Shown: in pieces, positions 25,471 to 33,108 of the stretch | Numbering within the stretch: the first letter of the stretch is position 1 | Layout of the letters: the number at the start of each line of letters is the position of its first letter | DNA from: an uncultured Lewinella sp. | GTDB taxonomy: Bacteria; Bacteroidota; Bacteroidia; Chitinophagales; Saprospiraceae | Length of the DNA: 38,343 nucleotides | NCBI GenBank assembly: GCA_913057785.1 | Contig: CAJXPD010000078.1 | Coordinates: forward strand, 1 to 38,343 | Direction of reading: 5' to 3' | Translations under genes and position numbers: made by a program | The notes under the pieces: generated by a model | The model's database searches: none | What the model was told of the DNA's origin: nothing | What the model saw: the letters and a program-made list of their open reading frames with translations, nothing else

Positions 25471-27189
25471 CTAAAACCACTCAATGGTATGTTTAAAAGG
25501 AGTATATCCCGTTATATACACACTGTTCCCCTTCTGCTTGGGTAGCATTCCTCTCATAGTGGCCCACTTATGCGTCGCAATTCCTGGTCCAAAAGTGATG
25601 ACATCCTTTCCGACTTCATACCGCCCCATTCCTTCCTCCAGAAAAAATGAATCGTCAACATACTTATCGGTAGTCGTACCGGAGAGTTCTCCACCAGGTC
25701 TAAAACTCATTTCCATGGAAACTGGCACATGATCTGTCCCTTCGATCTGGATATCCATCCTCAGTTTACCATCGTTTTCTGAAATACTAACTTGGTACTG
25801 CATGATCTGCGGTTCGCTCAATGTTCTTTCTTCTCTTGGCATCTTTTCATAAATGCCATCCCCCGGAATTTTGTCTTTGGGAAAAGGCTGAAAATAGCCG
25901 TGTTTTACCGTTCTAGAGAGTACAATTTTCTCTCCATCAAAATCAGCCTGTTCGGCGATAAACTGTCCTCGGTCTCCAAAGAAGGCAGCAGCCAAACGTA
26001 CAGACTGCAACACGGCACTTCCCTTCATGAAGGAAAAAAATGTCGGGTTCTTTTCTATGATGGAAATATCAGTATCTCCTCTTCTGATTCGAAATACACC
26101 GGAGTGTGCAAAGCGTTTGAAATAGTTGTCCGGAATCTTTGAGGGGGCAGGTATAGGCAGGGTAAATGTGGGAAGTTCCAAGATATAAGGAAGATAATGC
26201 AACACCCGTTCTGGCATTTCTCGCTCGATCAGCTCACAGACAGCTGAATAAGCGGGGTTTTTATCTCTAATCGCAAAAAATAGATACGTATAGTAATACC
26301 CATTTACATATCCCGTACGGGCAGCATCTTGCCTTCCCGAGGCATCGGTCAAGACTTCCCCGCCTGGTTGAATGTAGTACAAAGTCATATCCAGGTTTTT
26401 ACGCACCACATCCATCAAATCTTTTCGCTCCAACAAACGCCCCATAGTGAGGAACATATCGTCGCAAGTGGGAGAATAAATAGACACACTTTGCTCCGTA
26501 TACTGCCCATCGGGATCCATATCGATTCCCTCACTTAACCAAACATCAATCCGGTCCGTATATTTCTTCGACGGGAAAAAAGCATTAAGTCTCGCCAAAG
26601 CCGAAGCAATCACCCAGCGATGGTTGGCCGTATGCGCTCCGCCGACCAACAGGCACTTCCCTGCATTCTTTAAAAAAGCCTCCAACTTTCCCAGGAAAAC
26701 GCCCATTTCGGGACGATCCAAGCGCTTGATGTTGACATAGGTCGGACTTAGGTAATTTACAATGAAGGCTGTATCTGGAGTTGAATGAAAATTCGTGCTA
26801 TACAAATCAATGGTGCCATCTTCGTATTGTACATTAAGTAAGCACTGGACGGCTTTCTCCATTGGCTGCACCAATTTCTCTGAGAGATAGTACCTGGAAT
26901 AAGGTGATGCATAAGAAGCTCCCAATTTCAAGATAATCTCCTTGGTAGCATGTGCATTGGGTATTTCATGGTTATTCCTCAACCCACCATGCCAGCGGTC
27001 GCCAGGTTTATCGATTTGTAATTCCAGCAAACGGTCAACTACATCATCGTTGATCTCCGACAATTTCACTAGCATACGTTCTATCCTTCCGCGATTATCT
27101 TTCTCCGAAAAAGCAATAGTAGGTAGTAGGGCGATTCCGGACGCCATTAGGCTGCAGTCCTTCAGAAATACTCTCCTAGATGGTTTCAT
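25471..27189 (-). CDS. Tat-exported alpha/alpha-barrel protein, polysaccharide-lyase-like
   Basis: A 572-aa exported protein. The N-terminus is a Tat signal (PSRRVFLK, then MASGIALLPTIAFS). Residues 35-330 read as a helical toroid (WHGGLRNNHEIPNAHATKEIILKLG; AHTANHRWVIASALARLNAFF), and the C-terminal 230 residues as beta sheets (heparinase II/III-like layout). Candidate catalytic residues are Asn189-His190 in GAHTANHRW and Tyr230 in DPDGQYTEQS, a pattern like the Asn/His and Tyr of alginate and heparin lyases. I cannot name the substrate and no lyase activity is established. It is 51 nt downstream of the TIM-barrel lipoprotein gene on the same strand, so the two probably act on the same glycan. 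Confidence 0.75.
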   Translation of the reverse strand: MKPSRRVFLKDCSLMASGIALLPTIAFSEKDNRGRIERMLVKLSEINDDVVDRLLELQIDKPGDRWHGGLRNNHEIPNAHATKEIILKLGASYASPYSRYYLSEKLVQPMEKAVQCLLNVQYEDGTIDLYSTNFHSTPDTAFIVNYLSPTYVNIKRLDRPEMGVFLGKLEAFLKNAGKCLLVGGAHTANHRWVIASALARLNAFFPSKKYTDRIDVWLSEGIDMDPDGQYTEQSVSIYSPTCDDMFLTMGRLLERKDLMDVVRKNLDMTLYYIQPGGEVLTDASGRQDAARTGYVNGYYYTYLFFAIRDKNPAYSAVCELIEREMPERVLHYLPYILELPTFTLPIPAPSKIPDNYFKRFAHSGVFRIRRGDTDISIIEKNPTFFSFMKGSAVLQSVRLAAAFFGDRGQFIAEQADFDGEKIVLSRTVKHGYFQPFPKDKIPGDGIYEKMPREERTLSEPQIMQYQVSISENDGKLRMDIQIEGTDHVPVSMEMSFRPGGELSGTTTDKYVDDSFFLEEGMGRYEVGKDVITFGPGIATHKWATMRGMLPKQKGNSVYITGYTPFKHTIEWF

Positions 27190-27240
27190 TCGTTATGTTT
27201 TGATTTAAATCTTGGGTTGGCTTGGGTATCTAGAATATTG

Positions 27241-28368
27241 TTATTGACTTGATTGATTTTGGTATATCTTTTTGACAACCTCAAGTTTCTCCTCCTTCTC
27301 CGCAATGGCTCGCGTCGTAAACATCATCACTCCACTGGAGCACCCGGCTTGTCCACCAGACAAGACCGTTTTAAAGGCCTCCGGATACACAATCCCTGGG
27401 GAATCATGGGCCTGTACGATGGGCCATATCTTGGGAGAAGCCTCTTTCCCCAAAGCTAGTCGTTCACAAAACCAGTTGATGTTCTCTTCGACCCACTCCG
27501 GTCGTCGGCCCATACGTTCGTGGTAAACCATCGGTGAAAACACATCGATTGTTTCCTTTAATAAATCGTAGTCTAAACCCAGGATGCGGCGTCTGGCCCC
27601 TTCGAACTCCTGATCTTCCCATGGACAATGGTACAACCCCAGAAGAGCCCCAGGTCTGATTTCTTGAATGATCTTCTTCATTTCTACCGCCCATTCCAAA
27701 ATGATTTGACATCGCCATTCTCTCCACTTGCGATCTTCTTGACTAAGTACCCACCGCGCCTTTTCGGCAGTAGAACCCACTGGTAGTTCGATGCTCTTTT
27801 CATTCGAAAAACGTCCGAGACAATGATCGCAGAAACAAGTTTCAGGTAAGATGGGTTCGGGTTCTTCAAATTGTGCGTGCCAATGCACATAATCCATCCA
27901 GACGCCATCCAGCTCATAATTAGTGAGCAGATCTCTCAGTTGATCAAACCGATAACGGCGAAATCCTGGTTCCGTAGGACAGACCCCCATAAACCAGCCT
28001 GCCGCCTCCACGGGTTCACCTTTTTCATTAATCGCCCAGGCCTCGGGGTGCTTTTCCACATAATTTTTCCCATTGAGCGTTGCGAACTCAGTAAAAACAC
28101 GGACACCTTCTGACTGTGCACGTTTTAGCATTTCAGCTTGGATGGATCCGCTGTGTACAAAAATGGCATTTACCCCAATCTCATCAAGCTGGTATCCCTT
28201 ATCCCATAGCGGTTTCGGAGAGCCGTAAACCCCTCTGACTTCCTCTGATTCAGGTTCAGCACTTTGGGAACTATTTTTGTCTTCACAAGCACCTAATGTA
28301 AGGAAGCCCAGCAGAAATAAAAAGGATCGATAAAGGGAGTATGGAGCAGAAGTCAACATTGCATTCAA
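27241..28368 (-). CDS. TIM-barrel glycoside-hydrolase-like lipoprotein
   Basis: A 375-aa lipoprotein (LGAC lipobox, Cys28; an alternative start three codons in is equally possible). The mature part looks like a beta/alpha barrel of the 'hypothetical glycosyl hydrolase' type: RGVYGSPKPLWDKGYQLDEIGVNAIFVHSG at the first strand, VRVFTEFATLNG, then NYELDGVWMDYVHWHAQ, where Asp159 is the likely catalytic or sugar-binding acid. A cysteine-rich CFCDHCLGRF (178-187) follows and may bind metal. Later blocks are ALLGLYHCPWEDQEFEG, DVFSPMVYHERMG and WPIVQAHDSPG. No characterised enzyme is close enough to assign a substrate. It is the first gene of a pair with the Tat-exported lyase-like protein. Confidence 0.78.
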   Translation of the reverse strand: MNAMLTSAPYSLYRSFLFLLGFLTLGACEDKNSSQSAEPESEEVRGVYGSPKPLWDKGYQLDEIGVNAIFVHSGSIQAEMLKRAQSEGVRVFTEFATLNGKNYVEKHPEAWAINEKGEPVEAAGWFMGVCPTEPGFRRYRFDQLRDLLTNYELDGVWMDYVHWHAQFEEPEPILPETCFCDHCLGRFSNEKSIELPVGSTAEKARWVLSQEDRKWREWRCQIILEWAVEMKKIIQEIRPGALLGLYHCPWEDQEFEGARRRILGLDYDLLKETIDVFSPMVYHERMGRRPEWVEENINWFCERLALGKEASPKIWPIVQAHDSPGIVYPEAFKTVLSGGQAGCSSGVMMFTTRAIAEKEEKLEVVKKIYQNQSSQ

Positions 28369-28419
28369 TTTGATTCGTCCTCAATTCGTGAGCCTTACCA
28401 AGTTAGAACAAAACAAGGG

Positions 28420-28469
28420 AAATCACCCAATTCATTGAGATATCCCCTTTCACTTTCATTAAAATTCTG
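28420..28469. repeat. Intergenic motif, copy 1 (AAATCACnC...ATCCCCTT)
   Basis: The start AAATCACCC, the middle TTGAG then ATCCCC, and the end AAAATTCTG recur in the same order at 30460-30518. It lies 52 nt upstream of the lipoprotein gene on the minus strand and about 600 nt upstream of EF-Tu on the plus strand. A shared regulatory site or a repeat element are both possible. Confidence 0.4.
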
Positions 28470-28629
28470 TTTCAGCTGTAATAGCTTGTGTAAAAGCATA
28501 GTCCTTCTGCGATCCCCTTGTCAGGTAGAATCCCCCATCTGGAACTTTTCTCCTCCCTTCTCTTGTTATAGCACCGAATTGATCACATTATTAGAACCTA
28601 TACGGTGAAAAATACTTTCCAAAATATCA

Positions 28630-28689
28630 ATGCCAATCGGCAGCTACAAGAACAGGAGAACGCTCGTTTCTTCCTATCCTTCGACCTAG
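28630..28689 (+). CDS. Possible 19-aa leader peptide
   Basis: ATG at 28630 to TAG at 28687-28689 encodes MPIGSYKNRRTLVSSYPST. It lies 445 nt before the EF-Tu gene on the same strand, followed by several competing hairpins. A short frame of this length occurs by chance often, and I see no strong ribosome site. It is listed because translational leaders are plausible before a gene for a translation factor. Confidence 0.15.
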   Translation: MPIGSYKNRRTLVSSYPST

Positions 28690-28753
28690 GTATAAGTCGA
28701 TCGGTACAGGAACAGCAACAAGAAAGTTCCTCCTCCCTGTTCGACTCGCTACT

Positions 28754-28804
28754 CTAACAACTCCCTACAAATCATTTGCAGTTGTTAGCAGAGCAGCTGC
28801 AAAT
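28754..28804 (+). promoter_or_regulatory. Mutually exclusive hairpins in the EF-Tu leader
   Basis: CTAACAACT (28754-28762) pairs perfectly with AGTTGTTAG (28780-28788). ATTTGCAG (28774-28781) pairs with CTGCAAAT (28797-28804). The two stems share bases 28780-28781 and their strands interlock, so only one can form. This geometry is typical of attenuators, but no U-run follows directly. Confidence 0.35.
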
Positions 28805-28892
28805 CCAATACAAATCATTCTAGCAGTTTGCTCTAATAGCACCATCACTTCGATCAGGAACCTTAGTGGACTTCAGTAGTATTCCATTTTTT

Positions 28893-29052
28893 GAAGTTGT
28901 TCAAGAATGTCTGCTGAGTCGAAATGGAGGAGTTTTTTGGCTCAATTGAGGCTTTTTTTGAACCGCATAGCAGCGCTACGTGGCGATAAAAAACCGAAAA
29001 GTGAGTCGAAAAGAACTTCATCGCGGCCAGTCAGACATTTTTAAACAACTTC
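28893..29052. repeat. 160-bp imperfect inverted repeat before EF-Tu
   Basis: Outer arms of 21 nt (28893-28913 and 29032-29052) match at 19 of 21 positions; both begin GAAGTTGTT and end ATGTCTG when read inward. Similarity continues inward to GnCTCA and GG-TTTTTT blocks on both sides, and the centre is palindromic (AGCGCT). It looks like two diverged copies of a 75-nt unit facing each other. It ends 22 nt before the EF-Tu ATG. A MITE-like or REP-like element, or a large leader stem-loop. Confidence 0.55.
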
Positions 29053-29074
29053 TTCATCAATAAAACTCAAAATC

Positions 29075-30262
29075 ATGTCTAAAATGATTTTCAAACGTGA
29101 GAAGCCACACGTTAACATTGGCACGATCGGCCACGTCGATCATGGAAAGACTACCCTCACTTCTGCTATCACCTTCTACCTCGCCGGGAAAGGCTTGGCA
29201 GAACACAAGGGTCTAGATAGAATCGACTCTATCCAGGAAGAAAAAATCCGTGGAATTACCATCACGGCTACCCAGATCGAATACGAAACTGAAAAAAGGC
29301 ACTATGCCCATATCGATTGCCCAGGGCACGCCGACTATGTAAAGAACATGGTTACTGGTGCGGCCCAAATGGATGGAGCCATCGTATTGGTTGCCGCTTC
29401 TGAAGGCGTGATGCCACAGACTAGAGAGCACATTCTGCTGGCTCGTCAGCTAGGTGTTCCTAAATTGGTGGTGTTCATGAATAAAGTCGACCTCGTAGAT
29501 GATCCAGAATTCATCGAGCTAGTCGAAATGGAGATTCGAGAGTTGTTGGATCAATACCAGTTCGATGGCGAGCATACGCCTATTATTAAGGGGTCCGCCT
29601 TGAAGGCACTTCATGGCGAAGCCGGTGGCATCGAAGCCATAGCCGCTTTGATGGATGCAGTAGATCAGCACATCCCTACGCCGATGAGAGCCCTCGACAA
29701 ACCGTTCTTGATGCCCGTAGAAAGCATGGAATCTATCACGGGACGAGGTACGGTAGCTACGGGTAGAATTGAGCGCGGTAGGATCATTAAAGGTGACGAG
29801 ATAGAGATCCTTGGCTTAGGCGCTGATGGCGTGACATCTACCGTAACTGGCATTGAGACCTTCCAAAAGACATTGGAGGAAGGCATTGCTGGAGACAGTG
29901 TAGGTTTGTTGTTGCGTGGAGTAGATAAAGATCTTCTCCGTCGTGGCATGGTCATCTGCGCACCTAATTCTATCGATGCCCTACAGCGATTCACCTGTGA
30001 GGCTTATATGTTGACTAAAGCAGAAGGAGGCAGAAAGAATCCTTTCTTCTCCGGCTACAGTCCACAGTTCCTATTTCGCACTACGGCCGTCACTGGGCAA
30101 ATTTCCTTGCCTGAGGATGTCGACATGGTGCTACCCGGAGATACAATCCGCTTTGACGTTACTTTGGATAAAGCCGTAGCTATCGAGCATGGCCTTCCAT
30201 TTGCCATGCGAGAAGGTAGCCGAACCATCGGCGCCGGTCAAGTTACACAGATACTGAAATGA
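29075..30262 (+). CDS. tuf: Divergent elongation factor Tu (EF-Tu paralogue)
   Basis: A 395-aa EF-Tu. G motifs are intact: GHVDHGKT (19-26), DCPGH (81-85) with catalytic His85, NKVD (136-139) and GSAL (173-176). All three domains are present, ending GSRTIGAGQVTQILK. By recalled alignment, tRNA-body contacts are kept (Lys90, Asn91, Arg290), and kirromycin positions such as Gln125 and Tyr161 are too. The aminoacyl/A76 pocket is altered: E. coli His66 is Gln67, Asp216 is Ser217, Phe218 is Glu219, Arg262 is Gln264 and Asn273 is Ser275. Main Bacteroidota EF-Tu keeps these. None of the usual neighbours (tRNA genes, secE, nusG, ribosomal proteins) is here. I infer a second EF-Tu with a resistance or specialised role; delivery of ordinary aminoacyl-tRNA may be weakened. 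Confidence 0.93.
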   Translation: MSKMIFKREKPHVNIGTIGHVDHGKTTLTSAITFYLAGKGLAEHKGLDRIDSIQEEKIRGITITATQIEYETEKRHYAHIDCPGHADYVKNMVTGAAQMDGAIVLVAASEGVMPQTREHILLARQLGVPKLVVFMNKVDLVDDPEFIELVEMEIRELLDQYQFDGEHTPIIKGSALKALHGEAGGIEAIAALMDAVDQHIPTPMRALDKPFLMPVESMESITGRGTVATGRIERGRIIKGDEIEILGLGADGVTSTVTGIETFQKTLEEGIAGDSVGLLLRGVDKDLLRRGMVICAPNSIDALQRFTCEAYMLTKAEGGRKNPFFSGYSPQFLFRTTAVTGQISLPEDVDMVLPGDTIRFDVTLDKAVAIEHGLPFAMREGSRTIGAGQVTQILK

Positions 30263-30268
30263 AGTGCA

Positions 30269-30305
30269 GGAGGGTGAGGGTTTTAATTTTAACCACTCAT
30301 CCTCC
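30269..30305 (+). terminator. Hairpin after EF-Tu
   Basis: GGAGGGTGAG pairs with CTCATCCTCC (one G-T pair), and an inner GGTT/AACC extends the stem around an A/T loop. It begins 7 nt after the EF-Tu stop. The following bases are C/T-rich but not a clean U-run. Confidence 0.6.
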
Positions 30306-30578
30306 GCTCTTCCAACCCCAACGCCAACTCCTTAAGTCTAGCTAGATACGTATGCCCATCAACAGTACACATGTCTTGACTGTAGCATTTTCTTGTTTTA
30401 GATAGACTAATCGTCTTTTTGCCAAGATTACTTATGGTCGCACTCTCCAGCAGAATTAAAAATCACGCCACTCACTGAGGGATCCCCTTCCTCCACTTAA
30501 TAGACCAGCAAAATTCTGACGAGGCATCTACTTTTGAAATGTATTCATTGCTTACTTAATCAACCAAACAGTACACAG
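30306..30578. other. Gap between EF-Tu terminator and SnoaL-like gene
   Basis: No gene or RNA seen. It contains the second copy of the AAATCAC...AAAATTCTG motif (30460-30518), which ends 60 nt before the start codon of the SnoaL-like gene and so probably overlaps its promoter region. Confidence 0.45.
30460..30518. repeat. Intergenic motif, copy 2
   Basis: It reads AAATCACGCCACTCACTGAG, then GGATCCCC, and ends AAAATTCTG. About three quarters of the first 30 bases match 28420-28449, and the end block is identical with a longer spacer. Both copies flank the EF-Tu transcription unit. Confidence 0.4.
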
Positions 30579-31040
30579 ATGAAAATTGCTTTGAAATCCA
30601 TTTCCTTTTCTATTCTACTAGCTTTATTGGCTTTGCCCTTCACCTCACAAGCTCAATCGGTTCAAGCAGAAGTGGAAGCCTTTGTTGCTAATTTTGGTAA
30701 ACTATACAACCAAGGAGATGCTGCCGGCTTGGCCACTTTATTCACCAAAGATGCGATGATGATTATGGCCGACAACCAAATGGTTACCGGCAAGCAAGAC
30801 ATCGAAAAGTATTATCGCCAGTTCCATGATGTGATGGAGGTCAAAGGCGAAATCAACTTGGGCGAAGTCATTCCTTTACCCGGTGACTACTCCTATATCA
30901 GCGGTCCATATACCCTTGGCGCTACCGTAAAAGCCAATGGACAGAAATTGGTACTGGAAGGAAGTTACGGCACCTTGTTGAAGAAGATTGATGGTCAATG
31001 GAAAGTGGTCAGACAAATGGTCATGGCGCCCCAGTCCTAA
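30579..31040 (+). CDS. Exported SnoaL/DUF4440-like protein
   Basis: A 153-aa small protein of the NTF2-like superfamily. I start at the ATG at 30579, which opens a signal peptide (MKIALKSISFSILLALLALPFTSQAQ); an upstream in-frame ATG at 30534 adds 15 residues unlike a signal. The mature part fits the cone-shaped fold: FVANFGKLYNQGDAAGLATLFTKDAMMIMADNQMVTGKQDIEKYYRQF, then a sheet ending GTLLKKIDGQWKVVRQMV. Many relatives are described as ketosteroid-isomerase-like or of unknown function; no activity can be assigned. It acts in the periplasm. A strong terminator follows, so it is monocistronic. Confidence 0.85.
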   Translation: MKIALKSISFSILLALLALPFTSQAQSVQAEVEAFVANFGKLYNQGDAAGLATLFTKDAMMIMADNQMVTGKQDIEKYYRQFHDVMEVKGEINLGEVIPLPGDYSYISGPYTLGATVKANGQKLVLEGSYGTLLKKIDGQWKVVRQMVMAPQS

Positions 31041-31067
31041 GGTTCGGAATAAATACCAAGGTCAATG

Positions 31068-31103
31068 AAATTCCTTGATGATGGCATGATCATCAGGGAA
31101 TTT
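31068..31103 (+). terminator. Strong terminator after the SnoaL-like gene
   Basis: AAATTCCTTGATGAT (31068-31082) pairs with ATCATCAGGGAATTT (31089-31103), 15 bp with one G-T pair and a 6-nt loop, followed by TCCTTC. Flanking AATGAA/TTCATT can extend the stem past a bulge. AATACCAA also occurs on both sides (31053-31060 and 31114-31121). Confidence 0.75.
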
Positions 31104-31163
31104 TCCTTCATTAATACCAAAGTCCTCACCCCCTACTTCTTCGAAACTACAGCCTCCAGAGCC

Positions 31164-31188
31164 GATGTTGCGTGTCTCCACCAACATC
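31164..31188. repeat. 25-nt hairpin repeat, copy 1
   Basis: GATGTTG-N11-CAACATC, perfect 7-bp arms. The same 25-nt layout recurs at 33044 and 33817, and similarity continues about 30 nt to the right (a CC...G...AGnCT...A pattern). It lies in the gap before the DUF1080 gene. A dispersed intergenic repeat of REP type. Confidence 0.6.
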
Positions 31189-31324
31189 TAGCCCAGCCCT
31201 CTAAGCTCCAAAGGTGCCTTAGGTTAAGCATCTTTTCGAAGATCCTGGACTGCAGCTTTCACGACTCAAAGAAGACATTCGGGCAATTATGCTTAAATTG
31301 TCATAGCATACCAAATCGGACAAC

Positions 31325-33031
31325 ATGAAAAACCTCCTAGTCATTCTCCTTGCCTTAATCCTATTTGCTTGTGGTCCAACCTCTGAGTCTATAGAACTAT
31401 TTGATGGGAATAGCCTACAAGGCTGGCGCATGGATGTACCTGCCATGGATGCAGCTCCAGACACTACCAAGCCTTTCTTGGTAAGAGACGGCAAACTGGT
31501 TAGCTTAGGGAATCCACAAGGGCATCTGATAACTGACAAGTCCTATGAAAACTACCGCCTGGAAGTACGTTATCGTTTTGCAGGGGAGCCGGGGAACTGC
31601 GGGGTGTTGGTTCATGCTTCAACACCGCGTTCACTGTATGAGATGTTTCCGAAATCATTGGAAGTGCAGATGATGCACAAAAATGCGGGAGACTTTTGGT
31701 GTATTGTGGAGGATATAAAAGTGCCCGAAATGGAAAAGCGGCGAGGACCTAGGGCCGAGTGGGGTATCGTAGAAGGTAAGAAAAGGAGGATATTGAATCT
31801 AACGGACGGTTCTGAAAAGCCACTTGGCGAGTGGAATGATATGGTTATTGAGTGTTTCGAAGATAAGATCAAAGTATGGCTCAATGGTGACTTGGTCAAC
31901 GAAGGTTATGATTGTACCGTACGTAGCGGGCAAATCGCCGTCCAGGCCGAAGGTTCCGAAGTAGAGTTTGAAAAAATCGTGCTCACTCCCATCACGGAAC
32001 TCACCGAAAACCCAGATGAGGCCTCCTATTACACCCAAGCAGACTACCCGGACGTACCCAAAGCCGATGTGCATGTACATGTACGTACAGATCGGACCAC
32101 CTTCGCTGAAAAGGCCAAAGCTGACCAATTCAAACTAGTCAATATTGTGGTAGATGGCGCCAGTTCCTGGCAGGGAATCGAAGATCAATTCGAATATGTC
32201 ATGCTACAGCAAAAAGCTTTCCCTGAGCAATACAAGGTAATTACCTCCTTTAGTGTGGAGGGGTTTCACGAAGCCGGGTGGTTAGAGAAGACTCAAACTT
32301 GGCTTGATCAGTGCTTCGATCGCGGGGCCATCGGCATCAAAGTATGGAAAAACATTGGCATGGTATTACAGGATACCGATGGATCGAACGTCATGCTAGA
32401 TGATTCACGTTTTGATGATATCTTCACTAAACTGGAAGAAGGAAATAAACTCGTCGTTGGCCATCTGGGTGAACCACTGAATTGTTGGCTCCCATTGGAG
32501 GAAATGACCACTAACAACGATCGCTCTTATTTCAAGAATAACCCGCAGTATCATATGCATCTTCATCCAGAACTACCTTCCTACGAAGATCAAATGCGGG
32601 CTCGCAATAACAGACTAGATAAACACCCTGAACTCGAATTTATGGGTGCGCATATGGCAAGTATTGAATGGAGCGTGGACAGTCTGGCTGCCTGGTTCGA
32701 TCGCTATCCTAAGGCGACGGTAGATCTAGCCGCCCGCATGGGTCAAGTTTTTTGGCAGACGCAACAGCATCGAGAAAAGGTCAGGGACTTCTTCATCAAA
32801 TATCAAGATCGGCTCCTATATGCTACTGATATGGGTGACAATGGATCTTCCGATCCAGCCGATCTCACTAAACGACTCGAAGAAACCTGGAAGCGAGATT
32901 GGCAATACTTTGTTAGCGGAGAAGAAATGGAGAGCGATTTGGTGAATGGTTCCTTTCAAGGCATAAAACTGCCGCGAGCTGTGGTGGATAAGATCTATTT
33001 TCAAAATGCCCAGCGGGTGTTTGGCTTTTGA
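31325..33031 (+). CDS. DUF1080-amidohydrolase fusion lipoprotein
   Basis: A 568-aa lipoprotein (LFAC lipobox, Cys16) joining two enzyme-like modules. Residues 22-223 match the DUF1080/3-keto-disaccharide hydrolase sandwich: ELFDGNSLQGWRM, SYENYRLEVRYRFAGEPGNCGVLVHAST, SLEVQMMHKNAGDFW and KIKVWLNGDLVNEG. After a short linker, 245-568 is an amidohydrolase of the Amidohydro_2 type, with metal-ligand candidates His250 and His252 (DVHVHV), His380 (VVGHLGEP), His443 (GAHMA) and Asp502 (YATDMGD). Both families occur in sugar degradation, so an envelope enzyme that opens an oxidised sugar or lactone is reasonable; this is inference. It stands alone between hairpin repeats. Confidence 0.87.
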   Translation: MKNLLVILLALILFACGPTSESIELFDGNSLQGWRMDVPAMDAAPDTTKPFLVRDGKLVSLGNPQGHLITDKSYENYRLEVRYRFAGEPGNCGVLVHASTPRSLYEMFPKSLEVQMMHKNAGDFWCIVEDIKVPEMEKRRGPRAEWGIVEGKKRRILNLTDGSEKPLGEWNDMVIECFEDKIKVWLNGDLVNEGYDCTVRSGQIAVQAEGSEVEFEKIVLTPITELTENPDEASYYTQADYPDVPKADVHVHVRTDRTTFAEKAKADQFKLVNIVVDGASSWQGIEDQFEYVMLQQKAFPEQYKVITSFSVEGFHEAGWLEKTQTWLDQCFDRGAIGIKVWKNIGMVLQDTDGSNVMLDDSRFDDIFTKLEEGNKLVVGHLGEPLNCWLPLEEMTTNNDRSYFKNNPQYHMHLHPELPSYEDQMRARNNRLDKHPELEFMGAHMASIEWSVDSLAAWFDRYPKATVDLAARMGQVFWQTQQHREKVRDFFIKYQDRLLYATDMGDNGSSDPADLTKRLEETWKRDWQYFVSGEEMESDLVNGSFQGIKLPRAVVDKIYFQNAQRVFGF

Positions 33032-33043
33032 GCCTCCCCAGCC

Positions 33044-33068
33044 AATGTTGTGTATCCCGACCAACATC
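33044..33068. repeat. 25-nt hairpin repeat, copy 2
   Basis: AATGTTG-N11-CAACATC, 6 of 7 bp pairing. It starts 13 nt after the stop of the DUF1080 fusion gene and lies between convergent genes, so it may also act as a transcription end for one or both. Confidence 0.6.
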
Positions 33069-33108
33069 TCTCCTTGGCCTTTAGTCTCTATGGGGTTCAA
33101 AGATTACA

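Larger units (their letters stand above)
28369..29074. other. 706-nt structured region before the EF-Tu gene
   Basis: I see no tRNA gene and no full-size gene. From left to right it holds a motif shared with 30460-30518 (28420-28469), a 19-codon frame (28630-28689), a TCGAC/GTCGA hairpin (28681-28700), mutually exclusive hairpins (28754-28804) and a 160-bp inverted repeat (28893-29052). The right part is probably the transcribed leader of the EF-Tu gene. The left edge should contain the promoter of the minus-strand lipoprotein gene. Confidence 0.5.

Noticed and set aside
31065..31328. 87-codon frame between the SnoaL-like and DUF1080 genes
   Set aside because: It starts inside a strong terminator and crosses hairpin repeat copy 1; no protein-like pattern.
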